A stretch of 64,000 nucleotides of DNA from Levilactobacillus namurensis (GTDB taxonomy: Bacteria; Bacillota; Bacilli; Lactobacillales; Lactobacillaceae): NCBI RefSeq assembly GCF_032197885.1, contig NZ_CP134159.1, positions 1,984,001 to 2,048,000 of the forward strand. The letters are read 5' to 3'. A program made the translations under genes and the position numbers. The stretch's first letter is position 1. Each line of letters begins with the position of its first letter. Shown here in pieces: positions 17,099-26,562 of the stretch. A model generated the notes under the pieces. It searched no databases. It saw only the letters and a program-made list of their open reading frames with translations, and was not told the DNA's origin.

Positions 17099-18013
17099 CT
17101 ATGCCTGTGGGTCTTCACCAATGATCCGAACTTCGGTCTCCAAGTGCACCTGGTTCTTCTCCCAGATGACAGCTTGAATATGGTGAATCAAGTCTAAATA
17201 ATCCGTTGCGGTCGCGTGGTCGATGTTCACGATGAACCCAGCATGCTTGGTCGACACCTGCGCGCCGCCCCACTTCAAGCCCTGTAAACCGGCCTCTTGA
17301 ATCAGCTGACCGGTATAGTGGCCCGTTGGTCGTTTGAAGACACTGCCACAAGACGGTAACTCCAAGGGCTGCTTGGCCGCTCGCCGTGCATTCAACTCGT
17401 CCATTTGGGCTTGAATCGCCGGTTTCTCACCCGGCGTTAGGGTAAAGGTCGCCGCCAGGACGATGTCGTGGTAATCCTGCACGGAACTGTGCCGGTACCC
17501 GAAGTCCATCTCCGCTAACGACAGCGTGCGAATCTCACCCTGCGGCGTCAAGACTTCGACGGAAGTGGCTACGTTGCTGATCTCGCCACCGTAGGCTCCC
17601 GCGTTCATGAAGACGGCTCCGCCAACGCTGCCGGGAATCCCGGCAGCCCATTCGAAACCGCTCAAGGCGTTGGCCTGAGCAACCTGAGTCGCCTTGATCA
17701 AGGCCGCCCCCGCCGCTGCCGTCACCGTGTGGTGGGTGGCATCGGCGGTGATCTGATCCATCTTGGTCAGAATCATGACCAAGCCACGAATCCCGCCATC
17801 CTTCACGATCAGGTTACTGGCGTTCCCAATGACCGTTACGGGTAACTGTTCCTGGTTTGCGTACGCTAACAGGGACTTAGTTTCTTGAATGTTAGTCGGG
17901 AAGGCCAGGTAATCGGCCGGCCCGCCGGTTTTCGTGTGGGTGTAGTGCGCCAAGGGCTCATGGCGCAAAATTTCAATTGCTGGAAAAACTGTTGCAAGAT
18001 CTTCTGCCATCAT
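17099..18013 (-). CDS. murB: UDP-N-acetylenolpyruvoylglucosamine reductase
   Basis: FAD enzyme forming UDP-MurNAc. 304 residues: [13 protein letters not shown] and [15 protein letters not shown] bind FAD pyrophosphate, [23 protein letters not shown] is split by the family insertion, and SCGSVFKRP holds the catalytic Ser with LIQEAGLQG after it (type II MurB). The start uses the first of two ATGs, with AAGGGA about 11 bases upstream. Upstream lies a 0.6-kb non-coding stretch with two family A repeats. Confidence 0.95.
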   Translation of the reverse strand: MMAEDLATVFPAIEILRHEPLAHYTHTKTGGPADYLAFPTNIQETKSLLAYANQEQLPVTVIGNASNLIVKDGGIRGLVMILTKMDQITADATHHTVTAAAGAALIKATQVAQANALSGFEWAAGIPGSVGGAVFMNAGAYGGEISNVATSVEVLTPQGEIRTLSLAEMDFGYRHSSVQDYHDIVLAATFTLTPGEKPAIQAQMDELNARRAAKQPLELPSCGSVFKRPTGHYTGQLIQEAGLQGLKWGGAQVSTKHAGFIVNIDHATATDYLDLIHHIQAVIWEKNQVHLETEVRIIGEDPQA

Positions 18014-18206
18014 AATTGTTCGTATCCCTTCGTTTCACCAAAATTCCGCCCGTTAGACCAACTCTCAGGCCGAACGTGGTTGACACTCATAGAACCATTT
18101 TATCATGAATTCCCGTCAAACAACACGTTGAAGGCCCCGAAAGCGGTCACCTCCCATTTTCTGGTATACTAGGAACTGTCCAGAACCAACCAATAGTGGT
18201 AACCAT

Positions 18207-18359
18207 CGCCTTACCGGACGGCCAGCCAGGGCTGGAACGCAGTGGGCACCACTTCGAGCCAAAGAGCGGTCTCGAAGCTGGACCTTTGACTAGGGCAGCT
18301 GAGAAACGCTCCCCAAGTCAAATTTCACTGCTGATCCCTGGCTGACCGTCCTCACGGCT
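18207..18359 (+). repeat. Family A structured repeat, copy A3
   Basis: CGCCTTACCGG, P1 stem 18216-18231 with 18336-18351 (15 of 16 pairs), GTGGGCACCACTT, P2 CTTCGAG/CTCGAAG, GGACCTT, P3 TTTGACT/AGTCAAA with loop GCTGAGAAACGC, CTCACGGCT. An extended -10 (TGGTATACT, 18165-18170) just upstream would transcribe it and A4 into a long xth leader. Confidence 0.85.
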
Positions 18360-18405
18360 AATACTTACGGGTAATTGCACTTTGCACCGGCGGTTCGGTG
18401 CACCA

Positions 18406-18570
18406 ACGTGAGGCCCCGGTAGCCGATAGGGCCCAGCCGGTGAAATTAGCGTTAGCCGAGTGGTCTTCTCGGCTTAGGCTAAGGCCGAGCTTTAAGACGG
18501 GCGGGTTTTGCGCGGCTTAAAGTCGTGCCCACTGGCGTCACGGCCCTGCCAATCGGCTACCGGGGCCGGA
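18406..18570 (-). repeat. Family A structured repeat, copy A4 (inverted relative to A3)
   Basis: Minus-strand reading: P1 16 bp perfect (18552-18567 with 18412-18427), GTGGGCACGACTT, P2 CTTTAAG/CTTAAAG, GGCCTT, P3 13 of 15 paired starting TTAGC and ending GCTAA, then CCTCACG. Compared with A1/A3, P2 shows two compensatory base-pair changes. The 5' CGCCTTACCGG box is not retained. A small hairpin GCACCG...CGGTGC lies beside it (near 18384-18402). Confidence 0.8.
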
Positions 18571-18628
18571 TTCACCCGACAATGTTGTTTCTGGGCAGAT
18601 TCCTAAGGATTCTTTGGAGGTGCTTTTG

Positions 18629-19393
18629 TTGAAATTTATTTCTTGGAATGTGAATGGTCTGCGGGCCATTGTGAAAAAGGGATTTGTAGATACTTTTCAG
18701 GACTTGGATGCCGACTTCTTCGGGGTGCAAGAAACCAAACTGCAAGCGGGCCAGATTGACCTGGACCTGCCGGGCTACTATCAATATTGGAACTACGCCG
18801 AACGTAAGGGGTACTCCGGGACGGCGCTGTTCACCAAGCACAAGCCCCTGAGTGTCCACTACGGCATCGACGCCCCCGATTTCGACCACGAAGGCCGGGC
18901 AATCACCCTCGAGTATCCGGACTTCTACCTGTTGACCTGCTACACCCCTAATTCGGGAACTAAGCTCAAACGCCTAGATTTCCGCATGGGCTGGGAAACG
19001 GCCTTTCTCGCTTACATCAACCAACTGAACGCGCAAAAGCCCGTGATTTTCTGCGGTGACCTCAACGTGGCCCACCAAGAGATCGACCTGAAGAATCCTA
19101 AATCCAATCACCATAACGCCGGGTTCTCCGATGACGAACGTCACAAGTTCACCCACCTGCTAAGCAACGGGTATACCGACACGTTCCGGTACTTCTACCC
19201 CGACGTGACTGGTCACTATTCCTGGTGGAGCTACCGGTTCCACGCCCGGGACAATAACGCTGGATGGCGCATCGATTACTTCATCACCAGCGATCGCTTG
19301 CAATCTCAGTTAAAAGACGCTAAAATTCTAGACCAAGTCATGGGATCTGATCATTGTCCCGTAGAACTGGTGATCGACGGGCTCACCGTCTAA
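18629..19393 (+). CDS. xth: Exodeoxyribonuclease III / AP endonuclease
   Basis: Repairs abasic sites and trims 3' ends. 254 residues of the ExoIII/EEP family: KFISWNVNGLRA, FFGVQETKLQ (metal-binding Glu), GYSGTALF, GDLNVAHQEIDL (catalytic Asp-x-Asn), WRIDYFITS and the terminal GSDHCPV His. The start is the TTG at 18629 with SD GGAGG eight bases before it; the frame opens at a TTG inside the SD, which is not the start. The next gene is another nuclease 26 bases downstream, so they are probably co-transcribed. Confidence 0.95.
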   Translation: MKFISWNVNGLRAIVKKGFVDTFQDLDADFFGVQETKLQAGQIDLDLPGYYQYWNYAERKGYSGTALFTKHKPLSVHYGIDAPDFDHEGRAITLEYPDFYLLTCYTPNSGTKLKRLDFRMGWETAFLAYINQLNAQKPVIFCGDLNVAHQEIDLKNPKSNHHNAGFSDDERHKFTHLLSNGYTDTFRYFYPDVTGHYSWWSYRFHARDNNAGWRIDYFITSDRLQSQLKDAKILDQVMGSDHCPVELVIDGLTV

Positions 19394-19419
19394 TTTTTCA
19401 CTGAAAGGAAGCACGCCAC

Positions 19420-19956
19420 GTGAATTTTGTTGCCATGGATTTTGAAACAGCTAACGGTAAACGCTACAGTGCTTGTTCACTTGCCTTGACCATCGTCCGC
19501 GACAGCCAAGTCGTCGATGAATTCTACTCACTGATCAAGCCCGATACGGACTTCTTCTGGCGTAACGTGCAGATTCACGGGATCCACCAAGCCGACGTTG
19601 CCAACGCCCCCACCTTTCCAGAAGTCTGGGAGCACGTGGCACCGTTCTTCCAACGGGACCGGTTGGTGATTGCCCACAACGCCCCCTTCGATAACGGGGT
19701 GCTGCGGAGCAGTCTCGAACACTACCACCTGCCCTCCGCACGGTACCTGACCCTCGACACGGTCAAGACCAGTCGGAAGTTCTTCCCTGAATTTCCCAAT
19801 CACAAGCTAGATACGGTCTGCAACGAACTGGACATCGACCTACACCATCACCACAACGCGCTCGACGATAGTCTGGCCTGTGCCAACATTCTCCTCTACC
19901 AGGCGAACCACTTCGGCACCCAACCGCTTAAGTCGTTCGTTAAGGTGACCGCCTAG
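19420..19956 (+). CDS. DEDDh 3'-5' exonuclease (DnaQ/epsilon-like)
   Basis: 178 residues, GTG start after SD AAAGGAAG. Exonuclease motifs are Exo I MDFETAN, Exo II HNAPFDNGVL and Exo III HHNALDDSLACANI (His plus Asp of DEDDh). It is a single-domain proofreading-type exonuclease as found in many Firmicutes apart from PolC. It follows xth by 26 bases and ends at a good terminator, giving a two-gene DNA repair unit. Confidence 0.9.
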   Translation: MNFVAMDFETANGKRYSACSLALTIVRDSQVVDEFYSLIKPDTDFFWRNVQIHGIHQADVANAPTFPEVWEHVAPFFQRDRLVIAHNAPFDNGVLRSSLEHYHLPSARYLTLDTVKTSRKFFPEFPNHKLDTVCNELDIDLHHHHNALDDSLACANILLYQANHFGTQPLKSFVKVTA

Positions 19957-19980
19957 GCACCCCATTCAATTGAACAGTCA

Positions 19981-20017
19981 AATACCCTCGCCAGTACACC
20001 TGACGAGGGTATTTTTA
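19981..20017 (+). terminator. Terminator of the xth-exonuclease operon
   Basis: AATACCCTCG/CGAGGGTATT (19981-19990 with 20004-20013) followed by TTTAT; lies between convergent genes. Confidence 0.88.
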
Positions 20018-20020
20018 TGG

Positions 20021-20557
20021 TCATTTTGACGTATTATCGGTATCCGTTAACGGGAAGACCATTTCTACAGCCGTTACCGGCTTTCCCGCGTCATCCCGCA
20101 CGGTTTCGGGCGGCGTACTGGTCCGGACAAAGCCCATCTTTTGATACAGTCGCATGGCCGCGACGTTGCGCGTCTGTACGATCAATCCAATGGCCTCTAG
20201 CGAACTCGCCGTCTGTGCCCAGTACAGAGCTTCATCCACCAGCGCCGTCCCAATACCTTGGTGCCAGTAGGCTTTCTTCACGGCCAGGCCTAACTCCCCC
20301 ACGTTGCCCTGAGGGGTCGAGGCAATCGACAGGACCCCAATCAGTTGGGAGCCCAAGCTCGCCACCAGTAGCAGGTGGGACGTTGACCGTTCGATCTGGG
20401 CCAACTGGTCCGCTTCTTGAACGGCGCTCATGGGATCATCCGCATCCGCTAACGTGAAGGTATCGCTCTCTTGTTGCAGGCGTTCTAGTAACTTTAAGAG
20501 TGGCCCGGCATCGGCCGCTTCGGGCAACCGAATCGCTACTTCATCGTTTTCACTCAT
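20021..20557 (-). CDS. GNAT family N-acetyltransferase
   Basis: 178 residues with the GNAT fold. The acetyl-CoA loop is KKAYWHQGIGTALVDEAL, preceded by the beta-4 strand GELGLAV and followed by NVAAMRLYQKMGFVR. The substrate is unknown. The start was moved to the ATG at 20557 (MSENDEVAIRL), which has SD GGAGG at nine bases and overlaps tsaE by eight; the longer frame adds an unlikely Arg-rich leader. Position next to tsaE hints at RimI-type activity, but the sequence does not prove it. Confidence 0.87.
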   Translation of the reverse strand: MSENDEVAIRLPEAADAGPLLKLLERLQQESDTFTLADADDPMSAVQEADQLAQIERSTSHLLLVASLGSQLIGVLSIASTPQGNVGELGLAVKKAYWHQGIGTALVDEALYWAQTASSLEAIGLIVQTRNVAAMRLYQKMGFVRTSTPPETVRDDAGKPVTAVEMVFPLTDTDNTSK

Positions 20558-21026
20558 CTGGATCCGCCTCCACCTGCCGAACCAACGCTTCAAAGTGCGC
20601 GCCGTGCGGTTCAAACGTCAACGTTCGCTGATTTTCGCCCGCCGCGTCGTCACGCTTGAAGACGATTCTTAAATACTCGCTGGGCAGTTCATCCGCAATA
20701 AACTGCGACCACTCGATGACGTTGACCCCGTCACCGTTGAAGTACTCTTCTAAGCCCAGCTCATCCCCACTGCCGTCTTCCAAGCGGTAAACATCCATAT
20801 GGTAGAGCGGTAACCGACCGCCTTGATATTCGCGAATAATGGTAAAGGTCGGGCTCTTGACGTTCCGTTGAATGCCGAGTCCCGCCGCAAGCCCTTTGGT
20901 AAACGTGGTCTTGCCGGCACCTAAATCGCCATCGAGGAGAATAACGTCGCGGGGTTGCAGTCCCGGTGCGAGTTGCCGCCCCAGCGCCATGGTCTTCTCA
21001 GGACTAGTAACCGTGATTTCTAACAT
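20550..21026 (-). CDS. tsaE: tRNA threonylcarbamoyladenosine biosynthesis ATPase
   Basis: ATPase subunit of the TsaBDE complex making t6A37 in ANN-decoding tRNAs. 158 residues: Walker A LDGDLGAGKTTFTKGLA, then VKSPTFTIIREY and YHMDVYRLEDG, and VIEWSQ near residue 110, all typical. It overlaps the downstream GNAT gene. A promoter lies within the pta terminator hairpin. Confidence 0.95.
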   Translation of the reverse strand: MLEITVTSPEKTMALGRQLAPGLQPRDVILLDGDLGAGKTTFTKGLAAGLGIQRNVKSPTFTIIREYQGGRLPLYHMDVYRLEDGSGDELGLEEYFNGDGVNVIEWSQFIADELPSEYLRIVFKRDDAAGENQRTLTFEPHGAHFEALVRQVEADPDE

Positions 21027-21066
21027 ATGATGACCCCTTTTATCTCACAGATTTGTCTCCTTACAA

Positions 21067-21104
21067 ATAATACCCGGATTAACGCCGAAGCGCAATCCGG
21101 GTAT
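21067..21104 (-). terminator. pta terminator, overlapping the tsaE promoter
   Basis: Perfect 11-bp stem ATACCCGGATT/AATCCGGGTAT (21070-21080 with 21094-21104). The same bases hold minus-strand TTGCGC (21090-21095), 17 bases, TATTAT (21067-21072), a plausible promoter for tsaE. Confidence 0.7.
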
Positions 21105-21127
21105 CTTACCGGTTAGGGTTTATGTCA

Positions 21128-22105
21128 TTAAGCTAATGATTGAGCCGCCGTAATGATGGCGACCTTGTATACGTCCTCTTCGTTGCATCCCCGCGATAAG
21201 TCAGAGACAGGCTTGTTCAGACCTTGCAGGATCGGGCCAATGGCTTCAAAGCCACCGAAGCGTTGGGCAATCTTGTAGCCAATGTTCCCCGATTGTAATT
21301 CAGGGAAGACAAAGACGTTGGCGTGACCGGCAACCTTTGAACCAGGAGCCTTTTGGGCCGCAACGGTTGGCACGAAGGCTGCATCAAATTGCAGTTCGCC
21401 ATCAATTGGCAGTTCTGGTGCTGCTTCTTGGGCTAACTTCGTGGCTTCCTGGACCTTGGTGACCATGTCCCCTTTAGCGGAACCCTTAGTGGAGAAGCTC
21501 AACAGAGCGACCTTAGGGTCAATGTCGAAGACTTTGGCCGTATGTGCACTCTCTACGGCTACTTCTGCCATGCCAGGGGCATCCAGTTCAATGTTGATGG
21601 CGCAGTCCGCGAAGACGAACCGTTGGTCACCCTTTTGCATGATGAAGGCTCCAGAAATCCGCCGAACACCAGGCTTAGTCTTGATAATCTGCAGGGCTGG
21701 CCGAACCGTGTCCCCAGTTGGGTGGACCGCTCCGGAAACCATCCCGTCAGCCTGGTCCATGTAGACCATCATGGTCCCGACGTAATTCGGGTCCTTCAGC
21801 ATCTCTTTGGCTTGTTCCGGCGTGTTCTTGCCCTTCCGCCGTTCTACTAAGGCGTCCAGCATGGCCTGGTGTTGGTCAGCTGGTAAGTTCTCAGGGTCCA
21901 AGAGCGTCAGCGGCTTAAGGTCGATGTTATTGGCCTGGGCTGTCGCGTCGATTTCGCTTTGCTTCCCTAAGACGATGGCTTTGATCAGCCCGTCACTGGC
22001 CAGACGGCTAGCCGCCCCCAGTACCCGTGCGTCTTCGCCTTCTGGAAAGACGATGGTTTTATGTTGTCCCGTAATTTTCTGCTTAAGACTATCAAAAAGC
22101 TCCAT
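21128..22105 (-). CDS. pta: Phosphate acetyltransferase
   Basis: Interconverts acetyl-CoA and acetyl-P. 325 residues, the short Pta form without the N-terminal P-loop domain: FPEGEDARVL at the start, DGMVSGAVHPTGDTVRPAL, FADCAINIELDA, SFSTKGSAKGDMVTKV and PELQSGNIGYKIAQRFGG in order. SD GGAGG nine bases before the ATG. It follows ung by 31 bases in the same direction. Confidence 0.96.
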   Translation of the reverse strand: MELFDSLKQKITGQHKTIVFPEGEDARVLGAASRLASDGLIKAIVLGKQSEIDATAQANNIDLKPLTLLDPENLPADQHQAMLDALVERRKGKNTPEQAKEMLKDPNYVGTMMVYMDQADGMVSGAVHPTGDTVRPALQIIKTKPGVRRISGAFIMQKGDQRFVFADCAINIELDAPGMAEVAVESAHTAKVFDIDPKVALLSFSTKGSAKGDMVTKVQEATKLAQEAAPELPIDGELQFDAAFVPTVAAQKAPGSKVAGHANVFVFPELQSGNIGYKIAQRFGGFEAIGPILQGLNKPVSDLSRGCNEEDVYKVAIITAAQSLA

Positions 22106-22136
22106 AGATGATGACCTCCATAAAATATCCTACGAA

Positions 22137-22868
22137 TCAATTCTCTTCTGCTTGTGTCGAATGGGTATCCGGCCCCGTCGTATCGACCGTCACCTGTGCC
22201 GGTAACTGCCAATCGATGGGGGTCTCGCCTAATGATGTTAATGCGATGTTGGTTTTGGAAAACGGCTTTGATCCGAAGAACCCCCGGTAAGCGGATAACG
22301 GACTCGGATGTGGTGATTGCAAGACAATGTTGGTCTTGGTATCAATCAGACTGATCTTCGAGCGAGCCGCTGCCCCCCAGAGGATAAAGACCACTGGTTC
22401 GGGTCGTTCGGATAGCTTCGAGATGGCCGCGTCGGTCAAACGCTCCCAGCCATGTCCCTTATGGGAAAAGGCGGCACCATCCCGCACCGTCAGGATCGAG
22501 TTCAGGAGCAAGACGCCCTGGTCGGCCCACTTCTTCAGGTAACCGTGGTTAACGGGCGTACAGCCCACATCATCCTGCAGTTCCTTGTAGATATTCTGTA
22601 ACGATGGTGGCACCGCGGTCCCCGGCAACACAGAAAAGCTGCAACCGTGAGCCTGGCCCGGATTGTGGTAGGGGTCCTGTCCCAAGATGACCACTTTGAC
22701 CTGGCTAAACGGCGTCCATTCAAAAGCCGTAAAGATATGGTACATGTCCGGGTCGATCCGGTAATGCTGATACTCGCTGACCAAAAACTTGCGCAGTTCT
22801 TGATAATAATCCTGTTCAAATTCCGGTTCTAGTACCGGCCACCAATCATTATGAATAAACGGTTTCAT
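22137..22868 (-). CDS. ung: Uracil-DNA glycosylase, family 1
   Basis: Removes uracil from DNA. 243 residues with the water-activating loop [21 protein letters not shown], the [11 protein letters not shown] uracil-binding region and the C-terminal [20 protein letters not shown] loop containing the catalytic His. The start is the ATG at 22868 with SD GAGGTG six bases upstream, rather than the GTG at 22877 that overlaps the SD. Confidence 0.96.
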   Translation of the reverse strand: MKPFIHNDWWPVLEPEFEQDYYQELRKFLVSEYQHYRIDPDMYHIFTAFEWTPFSQVKVVILGQDPYHNPGQAHGCSFSVLPGTAVPPSLQNIYKELQDDVGCTPVNHGYLKKWADQGVLLLNSILTVRDGAAFSHKGHGWERLTDAAISKLSERPEPVVFILWGAAARSKISLIDTKTNIVLQSPHPSPLSAYRGFFGSKPFSKTNIALTSLGETPIDWQLPAQVTVDTTGPDTHSTQAEEN

Positions 22869-23046
22869 TCCCAACACCTCAAGGTTTATTCTATCATAAT
22901 GTTTTCCGAAATGATATTATCGAATGTTCCGGTCGAAACATGGTAAAATGAAGAAAACTAGTGCCAGTTGTCCCGCAGGCCGGCGACCACCGCGTCACCC
23001 CCTACGAGCAGAAGCCAGTACACCATTGAAGGAGGTGTCCCGCGTC

Positions 23047-23616
23047 ATGCGTCAACTCTATCTGAACCAGGCCGCACTGTCCGCCCGAGCCACAACAGTG
23101 ATTCGGGACGCGGACAACCAATCACGCTATCTCTTAGTCGGTAAGTGGGGCCTGCGTTCCGACGTCCTGACCGTCTACCTGATTGATGGGTCACTGGAGG
23201 CGGAGGTCCGCCAAGAATCACTGGGGTTACTCCCCCGCTTCCGGCTGGTCTATCACCGACAGACTGTGGGCCGGGTCAGCAAGACTCTGGGGGTCATCCG
23301 GGAAGTGCTCTTCGTCCGGGGGCTCAACTGGGTCATTATGGGGAACCTTAACAGCGGGAAGTTTCGTATCTACCACGGCCGCGACCTGATTGCGACCATT
23401 AGCCGGGTCACCGATAGCGGGGCCACGGTGGTCCTGACCGTCGACCAGACCAGTCATGAAGGACTGGTCATCTGCCTAGCAGCCATCCTCGACCGCTGGG
23501 CCAAGCGTCAACAACATAGCCTCCAGCTGATCAAACGGCGGGGTTGGAACCCAGGGATGGCGTCCGAACCACTCCCATTCACCCCGCACCAAACCCACGT
23601 CAAAAAGGAGTCCTAA
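23047..23616 (+). CDS. LURP-one-related (YxjI/LOR) family protein
   Basis: 189 residues. The N-terminal part follows the repeating strand pattern of the LOR/tubby-like fold: LYLNQAALS, ATTVIRDADNQSRYLLVGKW, LTVYLIDGSLEAEVRQESLGLLPRFRLVYHRQ. Function is unknown; the fold is a membrane-lipid binding type in eukaryotic relatives. The start is the ATG at 23047 with AAGGAGG eleven bases upstream; the frame opens earlier at 22924, but that stretch is leader sequence. A likely extended -10 (TGGTAAAAT) lies near 22940. Confidence 0.78.
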   Translation: MRQLYLNQAALSARATTVIRDADNQSRYLLVGKWGLRSDVLTVYLIDGSLEAEVRQESLGLLPRFRLVYHRQTVGRVSKTLGVIREVLFVRGLNWVIMGNLNSGKFRIYHGRDLIATISRVTDSGATVVLTVDQTSHEGLVICLAAILDRWAKRQQHSLQLIKRRGWNPGMASEPLPFTPHQTHVKKES

Positions 23617-23645
23617 TCACCAGCACTGGTGATTGGGGCTCCTTT
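23604..23645. terminator. Shared terminator of the LURP-one gene and smpB
   Basis: Long interrupted stem beginning AAAGGAG (23604-23610) and ending CTCCTTT (23639-23645) with an inner TAATCACCAG/CTGGTGATT arm. The T-run is best on the minus strand. It includes the stop codon of the plus-strand gene. Confidence 0.85.
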
Positions 23646-23657
23646 AATCGTTAACGC

Positions 23658-24131
23658 TTAATAATGTTTCATGACCCGGGCGATTTGCCGGTCTTGTTCG
23701 CGCCGCTTCAGAGACTCACGCTTATCGTACTCGCGTTTCCCATGGGCGACCCCTAACAGGACCTTCGCAAACCCGTGCTTGAGGTAGACCTTCAGTGGGA
23801 TCAAAGTGACCCCTTTATCCTGTGTGGCCAACCCCAACCGGTGAATCTGCTTCTTATGCAACAGCAGTTTCCGGTTACGCAACGGGTCGTGGTTGAACCG
23901 GTTTCCTTGAACATACTCACTAATGTGGACGTTCATCAACCAAGCCTCATCGTTGCGAATCTGCGCGAACCCATCCTGAAGATTGATTCGCCGTTCCCGT
24001 ACGGACTTGATCTCGGTTCCGGTCAACACCAATCCCGCCTCGACCGTTTCGGTCACGGCATAGTCGTGCCGGGCCTTCCGGTTCTGCGCAAGCAGGTTGT
24101 CCGGCGTCTTTTTCGGTTTCTTTTTAGCCAA
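23658..24131 (-). CDS. smpB: SsrA-binding protein SmpB
   Basis: Partner of tmRNA in rescuing stalled ribosomes. 157 residues: [54 protein letters not shown] and the basic C-terminal tail [14 protein letters not shown] segment ([20 protein letters not shown]). Follows rnr by 15 bases in the conserved secG-esterase-rnr-smpB order. RNase R and SmpB act in the same quality-control pathway. Confidence 0.97.
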   Translation of the reverse strand: MAKKKPKKTPDNLLAQNRKARHDYAVTETVEAGLVLTGTEIKSVRERRINLQDGFAQIRNDEAWLMNVHISEYVQGNRFNHDPLRNRKLLLHKKQIHRLGLATQDKGVTLIPLKVYLKHGFAKVLLGVAHGKREYDKRESLKRREQDRQIARVMKHY

Positions 24132-24146
24132 GTGTGCTCACCTCGC

Positions 24147-26549
24147 TTAGTGCCGGCCACCGTTTTGGCCGCCCCGGTTCTGACCACCATTGCGGTGGTT
24201 ATTCCCGGCGTGCCCACGATGATCCGTTGACCGGTTATTGTTGCTGGTCCGTTGGCCGTGATTGCCATTGCGGTGGTTCCGGTTATTACCGTTACCATTA
24301 TGGCCATTACCATGCTGGTTGTTCCGGTTATTGCCGAAGCGTCCACGAGACCGGTGTTCCCGGTGAGGCAACAAGTCACTGACCGGCGCCTTTTCCGGAT
24401 CCAACAGATCAAAGTCGATTTCACTTTGTTCCTTATCCACGTGGATCACCTTGACCCGAATTGGTTGGCCAATCCGGTAAGTCCGCCGCGTGTTCCGACC
24501 GACTAAGGCCAGGTACTTTTCAACGTATTCGTAGTAATCATCCTGCATCCGGCTGATATGGATCAGGCCTTCGATCGTGTTCGGCAATTCCACAAACATC
24601 CCGAACTTCATCACAGAACTGACCACCGCGTCGAACTCTTCACCCACATGGTCAGCCATGTATTCGGCCATCTTCATGTCGTTGGTGCTCCGTTCAGCGT
24701 CGATTGCCCGCCGTTCCATTTCAGACGTGTGCGTCCCAATCTCTTCCAAGATGGGACCAAACTTCTCTTTAGAAGCCTGGTTAATTCCGTGATCCGCGTA
24801 GTAGTGAATCATCCGGTGAACCATGGTATCTGGGTACCGCCGAATTGGTGAGGTGAAGTGGGTGTAGAATTCCGCCCCTAACCCGAAGTGTCCCAAGGAT
24901 TGGTCACTGTACCGAGCCTGCTTCAAGCTCCGTAACATCATCACGGAAACCATGGCTTCTTCCGGCTTACCCGCAACTTGCTTCAGAACGCCTTGCAGCA
25001 TCTTAGGCCGCAAGTGGTTCGGGTCACCCTTAACGTTGATCCCGAAGGCCGTCAAGAATTCGAAGAAGCTCCGAACCCGGTCGCCATCTGGCGTTTCGTG
25101 GACCCGGTATAAGAACGGTACCTTTGCCCGGAAGTAGTGGTCCGCGACCGTTTCGTTAGCAGCTAGCATGAAGGATTCAATCATCCGTTCTGCCAAGCCC
25201 CGCGTCCGTAACTTCACGTCAATTGCGTGGCCCTTGTCGTCCACGATGATTTCAGCTTCCCGGTCATCGAAGTCAATGGCGCCCCGGTTCTTCCGGTGCT
25301 TCAAGAGAATCCGGTGCAGGTCACCCATGGTTTCGAACATCGGAACTAATTCCTTGTACCGGTCCATGGTAACGGGATCATGAGCTTCCAGAATCTGGTT
25401 CACACCAGTATAGGTCATCCGCGCCTTAGAGCGCATCACGGATGGGTGAATGCGGTGCTTGACCACATTCCCTTCATGGTCGATTTCCATCTCACAGCTC
25501 ATGCATAACCGCAGTTCGCCTTCGTTCAACGAGCAGATTCCGTTCGATAACCGCCGTGGCAACATTGGAATGACCCGGTCAGTCAGGTAGACACTGGTCC
25601 CACGCTTGTAAGCTTCTTGATCGATCAAGGAACCTTCTTTGACGTAGTGGGACACGTCCGCAATGTGAACCCCTAAATGGTAATTACCGTTAGGCAACTT
25701 CCACGCAGTGACCGCGTCATCCAAGTCTTTCGAGGACTCACCATCAATCGTGACCAGGTTCTGGTCCGTGATGTCTTCTCGGCCTTTGGCTTCTTCGGGT
25801 AAGACGTGGTCTGGAATCTCATCGGCCGCTTGCAACACTTCTTCTGGAAATTCAGCTGGAATGTTGTGTTGGTAGACGATTTCCAAGATATCGATTCCGG
25901 GGTCATCTACACTCCCGATGACCTGCTTCGCAATCCCCACCATGGCTTCTGGGTGAGCATCGTTGGGGTACTCCGTAATCTCAGCCGTGACCACTTCACC
26001 CGGAGTCGGCTTGAGTCCTACAGCTGTCACGTAAAACTTGTACTTCAATAACTTCTTGTCCGTTAGCCGAACTTGACCCACGTAACCCGCATCGTCGTCC
26101 GTCTGGATGAACTCACCCACAACTTGTTCGTAATGCCGTTCCGTAATTGCCACGACTTTACCTTCGGGGCCCTTGCCCGTCCGGGGGTCGCCGGCACGCA
26201 CAATCTCAATGTTGACCGTGTCGCCGTTCAACGCCCGCATGGTGTTGTCGGGAGCGATGTAAGCGTCTGGTTCGATCTTATCGGGATCGTACTGGACGAA
26301 GCCAAAGCCCTTGTCGTTGCCGTGGAAGGTCCCACTCAGAATCTTCTGACTAGGGTCTAACTGGAAATGGCCGTGTTCGGTCACCTGAACTAACCCGTCT
26401 CGTTCGAGTTGGGCCAGTTCCTGGACAATCAGCTTGAACGCCGCTGAACCATGGTAATGTAAGGCATCTGAGATGTCTTCAACTGTATAAGTTTCGTCCG
26501 CATGTGCGCGGAAGAACGCTGTTAAATCATTTTTTAAATTATCTTGCAC
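24147..26549 (-). CDS. rnr: Ribonuclease R
   Basis: Processive 3'-5' exoribonuclease. 800 residues: N-terminal HTH, two cold-shock domains, RNB catalytic domain with GESSKDLDDAV and HIADVSHYV (metal-binding Asp), TSPIRRYPD, and an S1 domain (VGEEFDAVVSSVMKFGMFVEL). The C-terminal about 70 residues are an unusual Asn/Gly/His/Arg low-complexity tail (NGHNGNGNNRNHRNGNHGQR). The start is GTG at 26549 with SD GAGGA; the TTG at 26573 overlaps the end of the esterase gene and lacks an SD. Confidence 0.95.
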   Translation of the reverse strand: MQDNLKNDLTAFFRAHADETYTVEDISDALHYHGSAAFKLIVQELAQLERDGLVQVTEHGHFQLDPSQKILSGTFHGNDKGFGFVQYDPDKIEPDAYIAPDNTMRALNGDTVNIEIVRAGDPRTGKGPEGKVVAITERHYEQVVGEFIQTDDDAGYVGQVRLTDKKLLKYKFYVTAVGLKPTPGEVVTAEITEYPNDAHPEAMVGIAKQVIGSVDDPGIDILEIVYQHNIPAEFPEEVLQAADEIPDHVLPEEAKGREDITDQNLVTIDGESSKDLDDAVTAWKLPNGNYHLGVHIADVSHYVKEGSLIDQEAYKRGTSVYLTDRVIPMLPRRLSNGICSLNEGELRLCMSCEMEIDHEGNVVKHRIHPSVMRSKARMTYTGVNQILEAHDPVTMDRYKELVPMFETMGDLHRILLKHRKNRGAIDFDDREAEIIVDDKGHAIDVKLRTRGLAERMIESFMLAANETVADHYFRAKVPFLYRVHETPDGDRVRSFFEFLTAFGINVKGDPNHLRPKMLQGVLKQVAGKPEEAMVSVMMLRSLKQARYSDQSLGHFGLGAEFYTHFTSPIRRYPDTMVHRMIHYYADHGINQASKEKFGPILEEIGTHTSEMERRAIDAERSTNDMKMAEYMADHVGEEFDAVVSSVMKFGMFVELPNTIEGLIHISRMQDDYYEYVEKYLALVGRNTRRTYRIGQPIRVKVIHVDKEQSEIDFDLLDPEKAPVSDLLPHREHRSRGRFGNNRNNQHGNGHNGNGNNRNHRNGNHGQRTSNNNRSTDHRGHAGNNHRNGGQNRGGQNGGRH

Positions 26550-26562
26550 TATGAATTCCTCA

